Positions 36,786 to 50,100 are shown, counted from the first letter of the stretch. The stretch is DNA of 64,000 nucleotides from Acridotheres tristis (GCA_037013685.1 CM072897.1:15422643-15486642); one strand, 5' to 3'. Numbers and translations are program-made. The notes: generated by a model not told the origin, from the sequence alone.

Positions 36786-39700
36786 CTGCTTTTCATCAGT
36801 ATCTTTAATAAAGATCACAAAATGAAAAAAATTCTTGCTGGAACACTGGCCTTTAAAGTGAGACTCTGAAAATGGGAGCTAACATCAGTCAAAAATACTA
36901 TGTCTCTCTACCTAGCTAAAGCTGGGTCTGTATAACAGGTTCAGACAGATAACATGACCCCAAAAGAAGTATTTTCATCTCCCTATACAGAACTAACTTT
37001 AGCCCTGCTCTTCATACTGCTTAATTTTACTTCACTTTTAGACCTGTAGGGCCATGCACCCAGACAGTGACTGCCCAAGAGCAACTGTGAAAGCTGGAAG
37101 ATCACGAGCAAGACGTGGCCAACAGACTAGACATTACTTGCTTCAAAAACTCTTATGACTGAAGGGAGATTCTAACACATCCATTTATTTTTCACAGAAG
37201 CAGACTATGAAAGAGACTCCTGGGGATAGTTTTCCAAATTAATTTTCAAGTAATGTAATGTTTTGAGAATTTTATGTATTTTAAATACAATCAACTTTTT
37301 TTTGATACAATCAAAATTCTACCAGCTGGCGAGGGAAATGCTGTACTTGCTGAAATTAGAGTAATGCAATTACAATCAGTTGAGACAGTCTGTAGATACT
37401 GATCTATTTGAACTAGAATGCAAAAGTAATTGATGTAGCAAAATCTAGACAATAATAAATAAATAAAGCAGATAAAAATTATTAAGAATAAGCTACTGTT
37501 ACAACAAAACTACATTTGACAGAACCAAAACAAGAGCTCTGGCTAGGAATCTACTGCCTGTCTAAGGGGCCCCGACACAAAACTGCTGAAGCCAGAGTAA
37601 TACAATTAGCAGCATCTTGTTAGAAAATTAGACTTACAGCTGGTAAAAAGAGAGCCTTGAAACTGTTATTATTACATTAACTTCTAGAAAATAAGGAGAT
37701 TTATAGTTGCTATAAAAGACAACTGCTTCACTGCTGTTGTAAGCAGTATCAAACCCAGGCATTAATGTTAAAATACAACTAACCTGAAAAATACAAGATT
37801 TTAATGGAGGCTGGAGGCTTTGCTTTTAATTAGTTCAACTAAAAAAACAACCAATAAAGAAAAAAAAAAAGAGAATGAGATGAAGATTCATTTTTGTGTT
37901 TAGTTAATATTCAGACTCAGAGAATGCCCAGCCACTGCTTAGGATGCTGGGCAAAAGGTAATTAAATAGATTAATATACTTAGGCCTTCAAAGTCCAGAG
38001 CATTTGCCAATTCCCAGCAAGTCCTTCAGAATGTTCTAGCTCCCACTCTGGCTCATCAATCTCCCCTCAGCTATCCATCCTCCTTACCAGAAGGGAAGCA
38101 GGTGCTTCACTGCATCGGGCGATTCCTAAGCCAGAGCCATCTCTGTGAGCAAACCCTACTGACACAACCACACGATCTTACACCCAAAACCCAGGCCTAC
38201 CTTGTAGGCAGCCAGCCCACATACCAGCTCTGCTGCTCAGGCTTTTGTTCTTAAGCTTCATTAGGGGAGAAGAATTTTTAAGTCCCCGTCTTCCTCATTT
38301 GCTGTGAGCAGTCTCTGCAAAGGTTCAGGGTGTTCCAAGCAGAAGGGAGCCAGAGCACACCATGTTCATAACACCTCCAGTGGGGCCCATGTCACAGCAC
38401 AGTCTGGCAGATAGGCTGGCACAGAGCCATCATCTTTTCTAAAAGGGTCCAAGGAACAATCAGACAAAGGAAAAGAAATGCTTTCCTTCTGTAAAGGGTC
38501 TTCCTAAGGGACTGTTTCCACTTGCCTATCCTTTTATGCTGCTAACATGGTACAGATGGAGAAAATATAAAAGGAAAGCTGATCTCACAGTCACTTTCTG
38601 TGATGCCTTTGTTGGAAATGGGGTGGGACGAGGATTCTGAGATGTCCTGAGAGGTTTTGGGGCGCTTGGACAATAACTGATGCCTTTTTCATAAGCACTG
38701 AGTCAATTTCTTAACACTGAAGTAGAATAAGGTGGGCTTCTCCTGCAGTGAGGCAGCTTGGCTATCCCAAATGGCTGACACAGGAAACAGGGACACAGGC
38801 AATGGATTGTTTGCTCCTTTTACTCTCTGTAAGATCCCTCCCAGCCACCATGTGTAGCACTGCTGCAGGACAGCTTTCCCTGCCATCCTGAGCACAGCCC
38901 AGTGATACAGGTAAGCCATGTATAGGTTGTATGGTGTGATGCTTGTCCTCACCTCCTCCAGTAGCTCATGATTGAGCTCAAAAGTAGTAGTGTAAACCAG
39001 ACAGGAAAAAATATATCTGTCTCCTACACATTAATCAGCTTTCAAATCTCTGCAGCGTCTCTCTTTGGACAACTCCAGAGGTCTTAATCTATGTTAGGAA
39101 CTAACTGAAGTCGTGAGAAAAGATTCTCACCCATTTAGCCAAGGAAGAGGTGCATGAGAAGAATGAAGTGAAGTAATGCACAATACACTGGTGGCTTCTG
39201 AGCATCCCAGTGACAGTTCAGGTGCCAGAGATCTGCCAGGGACAGTACTACAGGACACAATGTTGTAATCTATGTCACACATGAGATATTCTCTATGTAC
39301 TGTAAATCTCCCTAGCTGCTGAAACTGTCTAGAATCAGAAAAGGATAACTTAAGTCATCTTCCCCCTTGCTGGACTGTGGGTCCTGTGCTCTGCTTCTTA
39401 CTGCTATGTCATAGTGTGGGCCAAAACTGACATTCCAAAGAATGGCCATCATTAAAAGGCAAAGAGAATAGAGAAGGGAGTCCCACTGACAATGTTTTTT
39501 TATCTAAAATGATGCATTTTTAAAACAGTGCTAAACAGAAGTTTCTGCAATAAAGAAGTTTTACTGTGACTAGTACTAGAATTAGAAGAAGAAGAAAAAA
39601 GGCATCCTTGTTTGAAGTGGTTAGACTCATTGTTTTATGAATTCAGCTATACAACCAACTAACCATTTTAGTCATGAGCAGTGGCTGAAATGGGATAATT

Positions 39701-42700
39701 ATAAATACTGGCAGATCTACTTATATAGAGAAATCAGACTTCTGCACCTTTTTGTATATAGTTTGTAATCCAGAAATGAACAGACGACTGTGTGCAAAGT
39801 CTGGTTCTCCTGATCTCGCACTGATGTCAGTTCCAAAACCAACATTTTCTTCATTCAAATTCCTTGAACACAGGCCTACTTTCCATATTTGTATTCAGAA
39901 CAAAAAATATTGGAACAAACATAAGAATACTGTACAGCAGGTGTTGTGCAGCTCAAGATCTTTGTTCCTACTGAGATAGGTGGGGTTTTGTACTTTAATT
40001 GTGCTATTAAGAAGTTTACATGAGTCATAGCCTCACCTCTTTCCTGCCTTATACTACACCAACAGGCATGTGGGGGTTGGACCATGTGTGTACTTAAAAG
40101 AAACTAGAGGAGTCCCTGCAGAGATACAAGTGCAGCTGAAGACATTGCTAATCTTGATTTTGAATGGCAATATAAAGAGAGAAAACCAGCTAACACGAAT
40201 GAATCCCAGAAAAGCCAAATGAGCAACTAACCAAAAGTACTCTAACTACTTTGAGTGCTGGCACTCCCACAGTTATTTGATAGCCATGGCAGAATAAATA
40301 ATCAGCCAATTTTTTTTTACATTTATCTCCTGGGAGGGGGAAACAGGAAGGGAATGTAAGTTGTCTTCGTGGAATGTTGTCAGATGAGAATTAAAATTCC
40401 AGTCTTTACTGAGGCCTCTTCTGGAATGTGCAAAACACTGGGTACATTCCCCCGTGCACTTACACACTTTGTGTTTTATTTTTCCATGGCATGCTGCTTT
40501 AAAGGCTCACAGCCACATTCTTACTTGGTTTCTCAGTAATCTGGGTACATAAACACAGTGACACCCAAAGCTGCCCTCCTCACCCTGGTGCCTTGGCAGA
40601 AATAGAAGCTGTTTCACCCAGGAGTGAGACACATCTGAAAGTCCATGCTGGGACTAGGAAGAAGTTTGATGTATAGAGTCATCTTGAGGTTTGATCTGCT
40701 GCCTCCACTGAAAGTTTCTCAAACCTTCAGTGGTCAGCAGTGGAACAGTGCGAAGCCTGACAGCTCTAATTTCACTTTCAAATAGTTAGAACTTGGTTTA
40801 TGCACTAAACCACCACTGTTAATATTAACCATCTATCACACTGTTGATTGCAGCTGCTACCCAAAGCACTTACCTTTCACAAACAATAGGATATTCTTTG
40901 CAGGGAGAAAAGTGGAGGAGGAAAGGAGAGATGCAATTTTTATTGACATGGCAATTTCCCAGAAAATGTCTGAACACCACAGTGAAGGCAAGCCTGCAGA
41001 GGGGACAAACACATCTCTTTAGAGAGTTCATAACAGAATTATATAAATGTTTTTCCTAATACCAAATAAACAAACTATATAGGCCAGTCATTGCAGGCAA
41101 CTATTCAATCAATCATAAAACCACACTGTGTGATAATGAAGTCAGAGGCCAATTACTTAAGTCATTTTACAATCCTTTCCCACTCCAGTCAGAGGCAAAT
41201 TTCTAAGACAATTATAAATGGACATTTGGAGCTGGATTTGTTCCAGCATTTTTTTTCAATAGATGCCTCATGATGCAGAGAATACTTTAAAAAAATATTA
41301 CTGTATGCCTTAATGCCATTTGCTTTGCTGTAGATGTTTGAGATGTGCAACTCCAAAAATCCCACTAAATATTATCTGAACTTCTAGGAGCTTAAATAGC
41401 TTTGAAGAAATGCATTCCTGCATGAAATTCACCCTGTGCTGGGGCCAGAAGAGGATTTTACCATCTCTGTTGAGAGCTAAGGTACGCCTTGTGATGTACT
41501 GAGCAATGAATCTCATCCTGATTACTGCATTTGAAGTTGTACATGCCATGCTCTCAGTTAGCACTAAAACTCAGATCACAGAGTGTAACTTCTGTATGTG
41601 AGAGGAACAGAACAGCTCACAGAGCCAGGCTTTACAGAACAAACAGCAACTCCTCCTCATGACAGTCAAGAGATTCCCCTCACTTGGAAACTTTCCAGAC
41701 ACCTCAAGTAGGGTCCGGTTAGCAAGGACTGTGACTCAGAGTCCTGCCCATACACCTTATCACTGGCTGCAATGAGTCCTTAGTCACTACTTGCAGTTTC
41801 TGATGGACTCAATGATGGCAATTAGGCCAACAGTTGAGTTTAAATTTTAACTCAAAAGTAATAAACATTGATGTTCTAAGAGTAGTTCAAGTACAGTCCA
41901 AATTCCATACAAAAATCTCTATTTTCCAGTGGCAGAAGAGCTTCTTGGGTTGGGCAGCACTGAGCGTGTTCAAGACAGCACTGTGTTCCACATGACTCAC
42001 CAAATAACATCACTCAATGAAGCCCATGAGCACAGACACTGACAAAGCCAGCTTTCTGTGGACCTCAGTACTGCACAGCTCATGATACAGTCTCCCTGTC
42101 ACAGAATGATTTGGTCTCCTCCAGCCTATAATGCTATTCAGCCTAGTTTCTGATGCTGTTAAAGCCAGACAAAGTTAGCCAGGGAAATCCACATTACTCA
42201 GACAAATTGCAAGGCTGCATTGGGTCTCTCCCGGATTTAGGAATCCAGGCTAAAAATAATCTATCCTCTGCACAGCTATGGTTAAATTACTGCTAGGAAA
42301 GATCGGGAAGAGAAAATTCTTAGCATTCTGAGCATGTTTACTCTAACTTTCTGAATACAGAAATCAGAGTGAGTTCTTTTCTGGAGGCCAAACTCCAGTC
42401 AGCCTACGAAAATATAGGATTCCCCAGACCTAATACTGTCTAGTTAGCAGAACAGTGCTTGAGTCACAGGCCTACCCATGTATTTGGAAAGTTAATTTTT
42501 AACAGTTCTGACCTCATTTACCAAGACAGCCTGTGTTTCTTCAACCCATCAAGGAGAAAATCAACTTGTTTCATTGGAAGACACAGTGGAATGATGAGCC
42601 CGCTGTGTCCACAAAATTCACCCAGCTTCCCTTTGGCTGTGTCTCCATCCAGACCTTAAAAAAATATCCAGGAAGAGGATAAGCTTTAAATGTTAAAAAG

Positions 42701-45700
42701 AACATATAGTCAGTTGTCCAAGACATGTCCACTAACAAAGCAGTACCGCTACTAAGTTACTTCAGACCTGAGAAAATCATGTTTCCATCCTTTTTGCTTG
42801 TTAAATGAGACAATGGTATATATCATTCTTTACTGCAATGTATTTTTTAAAGATTGTGTGCTTTCTATAGAATTTTGAACATGCTACTGGCCAGAGTGAA
42901 CTGAACATTACTGAATCTTCAAGAGAAGGAAAATGAGTATATGTGACAGATAATTTGAAGTGCATGTGAGCAGATATGTTCTAGTCCACATATTCACTTC
43001 CATTGGATGTTTTGGGGTTTTTTCTAAGGGTCTCAACAAAATTACTTACATTTTATTGAACAAATATGATATTTTAAAAACCATTTGTTCACAAAATTGT
43101 CCAAATCCAATTGCAGTCTCAGATATACTAAAACAAAACAAAAAAAAACCAAATTCCACAGTATGAAGCCAACCTTTTCTAACTGGTTTAACCAGCTTTG
43201 CAAAAAAACCCCATCTTTCCCATTTCCCTTTTGCCTAGATAAAAAAATGTTAAATACTGACAGACACTGTTAAATGTAGCCCTTCCTTTTGTGGTTCTAA
43301 ACATGTTTGTAAAGAGTCTGACACAGATCTTTACTTATCTCCTGAATGGGGATTAAAAGGACATATGGCCCATTTTACCATCAACTGTGAACTTCTGACC
43401 TCTTACTACTTTTTTCTAACTATAATCTTCTTTTTTTTTCCATTAGATATTTTCAGCTATGACTCTGAAAAACTTCTGCAGTCCCTAAAGCTTCAGATTG
43501 TAAATTTCAAATGCAACACATTATGAAGGTCAGTTATTTGCAGTGAAATATGCATCAAAGTTTGATCAACACAAATGAACTTACCAAATTACTCCCATCA
43601 AATTTGGAGACTGCTTGAGTAAGAACTTACCATTGCAACACAAAAACATTTGAGCAATGATGTCTTTAGATCATCTGTTATACAAGGGGCAGAACTATGT
43701 GACATCCAAAGTATTTTTCATAGTACACAAAATAATAATCAGCCAAATAGTCCAAAAGCAAAGACTACAAAATGAGTTCAAGCGCAAAAAGTGAGAGTCC
43801 AAGCTGCTGAAAGTGAGTTCTGAAAGCTCCAGAAGATTGCTATCCTTTGAAGAATTGTAATTTGGTTTACTATTTCCTCTATTAGTTCAGTGATAATTCT
43901 CTTTGGTGTTCTGGTGTGATGGCAGGATGGCATCAAGCCTGTACCTGACTCGGGATCCATGCAGAGCTGCCTGCACTAACAGGCCAGTCTCTGTGAGAAG
44001 CTTTGGCACCACAAAGCCTCAGCAGTCCGAGTCTACCAAAGGCCAAATCTCCTGTCTACCTGCCAAAATGTTCCAACTGAGCAAAAACCTACTGCCCATC
44101 TCCCCTGCAGTGTGGTACCAACTGGCACCTGGGAGAAGCCCAAAACAGGAACATACTGAAAACAGTAAAAAAAAGCCAAGGGCAAACAGAAGAGTCCTCA
44201 TCTTTAGAAGCCCCCAATAGTGTGATTTTCAGCAAGGCTACATGAAAAAAAGTAATTGTTACTCTGCCGAAGCCAAAGGCAGAACATGGGTATGCAAAGA
44301 GCTGAGGTCCAGCTGATCAATCAGGCCTGCAGCCCAGTATTGGTATTAATAAACAGGTATTCTTATTGACACATGAAGTTGCACCAAGCAGTTAAGCTCT
44401 TTTTACATTCAGAAATATAATTTTGTATTTCAGCTTTACAACAGATACACTATAAACTCCAGACCGAAATCCCTCATGCTACAAACTTCATCAGGAAAAT
44501 CCCCTCTGGCAACATAGTAAGATGACCAGTCTCAGTGCTGCTACTACCCAGCAAAATAAAGGTCTGTGGATAGTAGCCCTCAGTTCATTTGGTTCAGCTG
44601 TTTTAAATTTGCCAACTATTCGAAAAAAAGGTGACACCCCAGAACACGCAGCATACAAATAAGGCTACCCTTGAATGACTTACTAATTTTGTTTGTCCAT
44701 TTCAGAACGCACAGGGCACTCAGCCTTCTCACTATTTTCATACAAGATTGATCTTTCTATCGTGTCTCAACTGTTTTTGTGTGTGATTCTACCATGCACA
44801 CAGATCTGTATTTATGGAGACACAAACAGCATTTGCCTATGGTTATTTATCATGTTGTGACAGAAGCCCATGCTCTAATCCAGTGGGAATTTACTAGCAG
44901 ACACTTTTGAAGAATAACATGGTGCCACAGTCTCAAGAGGTTCATAAAGTATTTGTGGAGCAAATCAACCCTCTAAAGAGCAAAGGGCAAAAGCATTACA
45001 AATGCACACTTGAGACTCCTGTTCTAATGCTGTGGTTTAAAGTGCTGAGGGCGTTCCTGCACTTAAGAGATTACTATTGCTCTCTTCACCCTAGATACCT
45101 CCAAGGTAAACCCTCTCTCTGCCACTGGTTGATTTGTTTTATATTAAAGTAGGTGATAGCAAAGGGTATGGGAAAAAACAAAACATTCGTCCTGAAAAGC
45201 AAGCAAATCCCCTAATACCCAGGGAAAGCTATAAAATGAGTGCCTCAGATTCTCCTAACCCACTCCAACTCAGTGACTCATGCTCATTTGCTCTCACAGG
45301 GCTTTGCTGGCAGAGGCATGAAAGCAATTGGCCTTATTTTCAATGCCTGTCACACTTGGGCAGTTGCTGATCACAGAGATACCAAAGGGCTGGGTGGCTG
45401 AGTGCATCCAGTTGTGCTCACGGGTAAAGGAGGAGGGAAGCCGTTCCATAAAGTGGTAACAACCTGCTGCTTTTCAGATGAAGACTTGTAGGGAAGGTGC
45501 AAAATTGAAAGCATCAGATGTGGACACCTGCTCCCCTTTATACTGACAGAGATGGAGTGCTTCCGACTAGATTTATCCTTTGTTAAAAACAGTGGCAATA
45601 CAGAAATAACTTGGGAGAAGGGAAACTGTTGCCATACTCCAATGGACTTGGAGTGAAATAACGCCATTTTTAATGACTAACAGGACTATTTATCATTGTA

Positions 45701-46080
45701 TAGAAATAAAAAGCAAATAGAAATTAAGGTTCCAAGCTGCATGCTAACTATTGATTTTTGTAATATGCAGCAACATACTGCAGTATTTTTGAAGTTTAAA
45801 AAAAAGAAAAGGAGACAGACATTCCCTTCCTCAAGAGTGCTTTTTTTTCCTGGCTGGGTTCACACAGGATACTGAAGCAGATGGCTCTGATCCAGTAGGG
45901 CAATTCCTACGTCTCATTCAGCACAGCCTCTTTTTCTCTTTGACTACAGGAGATATACAAATACATTACACAGTTACACAGCCTCTGCAGTGAGACAAAA
46001 GTTTTTCACTGGTTTTACAAAGTACGGTTTGTGTGTAGTAAATGATATCCCTCTGCAAAAGGAACGCACTCCATTCCTTT
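36786..46080. other. AT-rich unique sequence, no gene seen
   Basis: I found no recognisable gene, RNA gene or repeat family in these 9.3 kb. There is an A11 run at about 37860-37870. The longest open frames are 105 codons (43903-44220, plus) and 98 codons (45371-45667, minus); neither has convincing splice sites or family resemblance. A phrase near 42099 faintly resembles a CR1 tail but is too short to call. Confidence 0.55.
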
Positions 46081-46093
46081 CTCAACAGCTCAG

Positions 46094-46125
46094 AGCGTGG
46101 GTGGAGTGCTCAGTGAGCACACGCT
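46094..46125. repeat. Nested inverted repeat at the island edge
   Basis: GTGCTCA (46106-46112), one base, then its exact complement TGAGCAC (46114-46120) form a palindrome. An outer pair, AGCGTG (46094-46099) and CACGCT (46120-46125), extends it with an asymmetric loop and shares one base with the inner arm. It could be a dyad binding site or a chance hairpin. Confidence 0.6.
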
Positions 46126-46394
46126 GGCCTTTTTCTTGCATGTCCCACTGACCAGAAAGAAGAGGAAAATCCAGCAATTGCAGTTAGAACAGGTGGGGAT
46201 TCCTGTGCCAAACCCCCGGGAGAAAGAAACACGCGGGAAGGGAAGAAGACAGCGCTCTCTCCTCAGGGGACAAGGGACAGATCAGAAACCTCTGCTACCT
46301 GCAGAGCAGTGCTGTTCGCTCTCCCTCCCCTGCTCAGCGGGAGCAACACAAACCTCGGGACTGTGCAGGGGGAAGGGAGGCGCGCCTGTTCTCC

Positions 46395-46772
46395 CGCACG
46401 GTGAAGGAAGGGGCGCGCACGGCGTTCCCCCGCACGGTGAAGGAAGGGGCGCGCACGGCGTTCCCCCGCACGGAGAGGGAAGGGGCGCGCATGGCGCTCC
46501 CCGCACGGAGAGGGAAGGGGCGCGCTTGTTCCCCCGCACGGAGAGGGACGGGGGGCGCACGGCGCTCCCCGCACAGTGAAGGAAGGGGCGCGCTTGTTCC
46601 CCCGCACAGAGAAGGAAGGGGCGCGCTTGTTCCCCCGCACGGAGAGGGACGGGGGGCGCACGGCGCTCCCCGCACGGAGAGGGAAGGGGCGCGCTTGTTC
46701 CCCCGCACGGAGAGGGAAGGGGCGCGCCTGTTCCCCCGCACGGAGAGGGAAGGGGCGCGCACGGCGCTCCCC
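46395..46772 (+). repeat. GC-rich minisatellite, 11 copies of a 32-36 bp unit
   Basis: The unit reads CGCACGGAGAGGGAAGGGGC followed by GCGC and then either ACGGCGCTCCCC (long, 36 bp) or TTGTTCCCC (short, 32-33 bp). Unit starts are 46395, 46431, 46467, 46503, 46535, 46571, 46603, 46636, 46672, 46704 and 46737, with a degenerate extra unit just before 46395. Units starting at 46535 and 46636 are identical long variants with GGACGGGGGGCGC, and each is followed by two short units, giving two copies of a 101-bp higher-order block. Every unit carries a purine-rich G-run part and a GCGCGC or GGCGC step. Length variation between individuals is expected for such arrays. The long open frames across it on both strands are produced by the repeat. 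Confidence 0.95.
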
Positions 46773-46822
46773 CGGACGAGGCCGGGCGCTCGCATGGCGG
46801 GGCTGCCCTGCCCCCGCCTCTC

Positions 46823-46830
46823 TATAAATA
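46823..46830 (+). promoter_or_regulatory. TATA box
   Basis: TATAAATA lies in CCTCTCTATAAATAGCGCGG, a strong match to the TATA consensus flanked by GC-rich DNA, which is the classical core-promoter setting. Transcription would be expected to start about 30 bases downstream, near 46853. No binding-site mapping was possible, so the start is an estimate. Confidence 0.6.
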
Positions 46831-46916
46831 GCGCGGCGCGGGCGGGCCCCGCCGGGGCACGCGAGGACAGCGGCGGCCGCCGCTTAAACGGGCAACGGCG
46901 GCGGGGCCCGCCCGTG

Positions 46917-46960
46917 CCGCCCCAGCACCGCCCCAGCACCGCCCCAGCACCGCCCCAGCT
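46917..46960 (+). repeat. Four tandem 11-bp GC-box-like repeats
   Basis: CCGCCCCAGCA is repeated at 46917, 46928, 46939 and 46950, the last copy ending in T. Each copy contains CCGCCCC, the complement of a GC box (GGGGCGG) of the Sp1/KLF type. The array lies about 65-105 bases after the predicted start, so it would be in the transcript leader and might act in DNA or in RNA. Confidence 0.9.
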
Positions 46961-47066
46961 CCCCCGCGGCTCCACAGCCCTGGGTGTCCACCGGACCTCT
47001 GACTGCTCTGTGGCTTTAACATCGCATTCCAGGCAATCCTTGAGATTGAGCCTAGTAAACAAGGAT

Positions 47067-47177
47067 ATGCCGGATATCAAAGTCACTCACATTGCGCATA
47101 CTCCCTCATTTTTAGCAGCAGGAAATATAAAAGAGAACGTATCTGAAGACCAAGAAGCAAAAGTTTCTGAGCTTTAA
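47067..47177 (+). CDS. Short open frame, 36 codons, first ATG of the predicted transcript
   Basis: No ATG occurs between the estimated start near 46853 and this one. The frame encodes 36 residues beginning MPDIKVTHIAHTPSF and ends in TAA. The context has G at -3 and C at +4, which is acceptable. It has no Cys or Trp and an acidic/Lys-rich end (residues KENVSEDQEAKVSEL). It could be a micropeptide, the first part of a longer spliced frame if a donor lies inside it, an upstream ORF, or chance. The same frame is open leftward into the minisatellite only because the GC-rich DNA lacks stops. I recognise no family. Confidence 0.2.
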   Translation: MPDIKVTHIAHTPSFLAAGNIKENVSEDQEAKVSEL

Positions 47178-50100
47178 CCTTTCCTACACCAGTATTTCTG
47201 CCTAAACTTGCCTACATTTGGTCCTGACTGACAGAATGCGGAAAAGTATGTACATCAGTAGTGGAAATTTCCATTTCACAGGGTGATGATTTTGTCAGGA
47301 AGAAGGTGGCTAAAGAGAGAGCCTGCCCCTCTTATGTGATCCTCACCGTCATTTAAAAGGTTGGGATAACCCAAACACTGACCTTCAAAGCCTCTCAATT
47401 TGTGCTAAGATCTGAAAGACAGTACCCTATATCTTCTGAATGCAAAACACGTGCTCTAACCAAGGTAAAAACCTCACCAGACAGGACTTTGATCTTATCA
47501 GGCCCTACCTGCACAAGGGCAAGCATCCAGCACACTTCTGATGTCTGAATCTGCAGCTCAGCAATAATTTCACCAGAAGGTCACTGAGAGCTGGAATCCA
47601 TATTCCATGAAAGGGACTACAGAGTTATACTTGGCTGTGCACCTCACTTACCAGGAAACTACATTAATTGCTGCTTCCCACCTCTCCCTCACTCTCAACA
47701 AGCCACAAAACCTGGTACACTACATTCAATCTTTAGGGCTTAAACAGAAATTACTGGCTTGGCTCTCTGCCTGGCTGAATTAAGTCAACCTTGAACTTTG
47801 CAAGATGACTAAATTTATAATGTAGTCAGCAACATTTGTGTTTCCCTAAGTCCTCACTTTGTGGCTTGGACACAGCATTTTGACACAAGCTGCTGACTAC
47901 TCTCCTTCTTCCTACTCACTCAAGCCCAATCATGTGTAGAAGCCAAAATAAGAACAGAATGAACTCCATGTGCCCACCAGCTGGAAATCTGTCTCTTCCA
48001 ACAGGATTGCTTGGCTATTTTATACCTAGCAGGATTGTTGCTAACATTCTGAGAAAGTAACTTAATCACAACTGCAATAAAACTCTCATCCTAATTTTTC
48101 TGTAGTAATTATGCTACCTTTTACTCCATTTTCTTGCTGCTATCACCATGCTTGTCACGGGTGGAAATCTGAACTTGCCTGTTTTGACCCACCTGAAGGG
48201 AGCAGACCCAATTTTATACCAACAGCTTTTTTTCTGTATCTCCACCTCCTTGGCCACACAGAGATACATACATACTCTCACTTTTTATGGGTTTGTGATT
48301 ATTTGTCACATTGAAATTTGTATGTAGGAAGAAAATAAATAATCACATATATAGTTAAATCATGCTGCCCTTTGTGCTTTACATCATGAAGTTACAATAA
48401 GGATACACAGAGATACACAGTTTACAACTGCTACTGCAATTATTGCCATCTCACAGCCTTTTAAGTGTTTAGCTGACCAGCTACACTGCATGGTGGCACA
48501 ATGACATGAGATTTACCAATACCATGATTTTTCTACAGACCAAACTCTTCAACCACCAAGTGTTATAGCACACTTCAGAATTAGAGGCAAACATGATGTT
48601 CTACCCCCAGCCCCTACTTGCCAGAATACCCTTGTGGCAGACAATATACTTTGGCAAGTTTATTTACTGCATGTGATTTTCTGGCAAGTTATGGTATATT
48701 TAGTCAAATAGACCTGGAGCTAATACCTTTGATTTTCCAGTTTTCTATACCACACAGCCATATACACGAGCTAGAATGCTCTCTTAGCAGTTTTTAAATC
48801 TGCACCTTTGCACCAATGCAAAGTGAAACCCCACAGAGCTGGTAGGGTGGAAATAAGGGAGCTCATTTATTTAAGCCTCTACAAACAAGAAGAGAATTAT
48901 AGCAGGGTCTGTCCGGATTAACACACATTTAATTTTAAAGTTTTCAAAAGTGTTGTTTTTCTTGTAAAAAAATCAGCTTGTTCTGGCCAATGTTTAAGAG
49001 GTCTTTGCCAAGTTATGAACACTTCATCAAAACATAGTATTGTGCAAAGCATGTAAACATATGCCATAAAGGTTATGCTGTTATTCTTTCCAGCCACAGA
49101 TTACTCTTGTTTTCATAAAGATGTTTCACGAGGAACATCTAATTCAACTAATAGGGTTCTTTTGGTTTTGAAATTACATACATACTTTTTAGAGGCAATA
49201 CCAAAGTTTAATCTCCAGCATGCTGAAAATAACGCACCACAGTTTCCAGAGTGGAAATTTATATGCAGTTAAATTACATATTCATGGTGAACCCAACAGC
49301 AAACAGACAGACTGCTGAGAAAGGAAGTCTCAATCAAGTAAAAAAACCAAAACAATCTACTTAGCCCAAACAAATTCAGAGATAAACTAACCTTTCTACT
49401 TGGGGATAATATGGTATTTCAATTACTAAACTTTAGTCACATGTGTATGAACATGCAAGAGTAGCAGAAAAAGAGGGGAAAAATCTTTAAAGAAGGAAAA
49501 CAAGAGATAAAATAACAGGATGGAGAGGAGGTGTTATGACTGGCAAAAAGCATTCAGCATTTCAACAAGGATAGGAATATTTTTCAACAAACAGACAATA
49601 TCAAAGTTAATAGGAACAGTGAAAGAAAACTTTGAATGGGAGGGCAACAGGAAAAAAGAACTGAAAAAGCTGAGTCAATTTAGTGAGAAAAAAAGATGTG
49701 TGTATATCATATATATAAATAAATAAGCTGCAGAAGCTATTTGGGGTCTGTTAAATTGATATGAAATGGCTGACATAGAACTAAAATCCAGCAGAGAATT
49801 TAATTCCTTATAGTATCAAGGAATGTGCACAATAGTCTTTGTTCTTCAGGTTTTTGGTATCTATAAGTGCTGCAGTAACACCAAGCTCAAAAGTCTCTCT
49901 GCCTAACAGGGCTCAGTTGTCAGTATGGCCTGGGATCATGTGGCAGCAGGGTTAGAGGTGGTGCTGTGACCCTGCTGCTGTAGGTGAGGCTGTGGAGGTC
50001 AGGATGAAAAACCCAACATTTGCCAGAATGTTCTTTAGATTGTGCAGTTTTGGATAAGCTAAGCACTGGCAGCACAGACCACCTCAGGTCCAGCTGGAAG

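Larger units (their letters stand above)
46080..47000 (+). promoter_or_regulatory. CpG island with a rightward promoter
   Basis: CpG density rises from about 46090, is very high from 46380 to 46930, and falls away after about 47000. The island contains the minisatellite (46395-46772), a TATA box (46823-46830) and GC-box-like repeats (46917-46960). The order minisatellite, TATA, GC-rich leader, first ATG (47067) points to transcription to the right. A donor-like CCAAG|GTAAAA at 47464 could end a first exon. The gene served is not identifiable within the window. Confidence 0.65.

Noticed and set aside
42099..42125. Phrase TCACAGAATGATTTGG resembling a CR1 terminus
   Set aside because: The following sequence does not continue the CR1 pattern.
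46334..47177. Open frames of 250 and 258 codons on opposite strands across the minisatellite and promoter
   Set aside because: They exist because the GC-rich tandem repeat has few stop codons in any frame. They cross a TATA box and a repeat array, and both strands are open at once, so they carry no coding signal.
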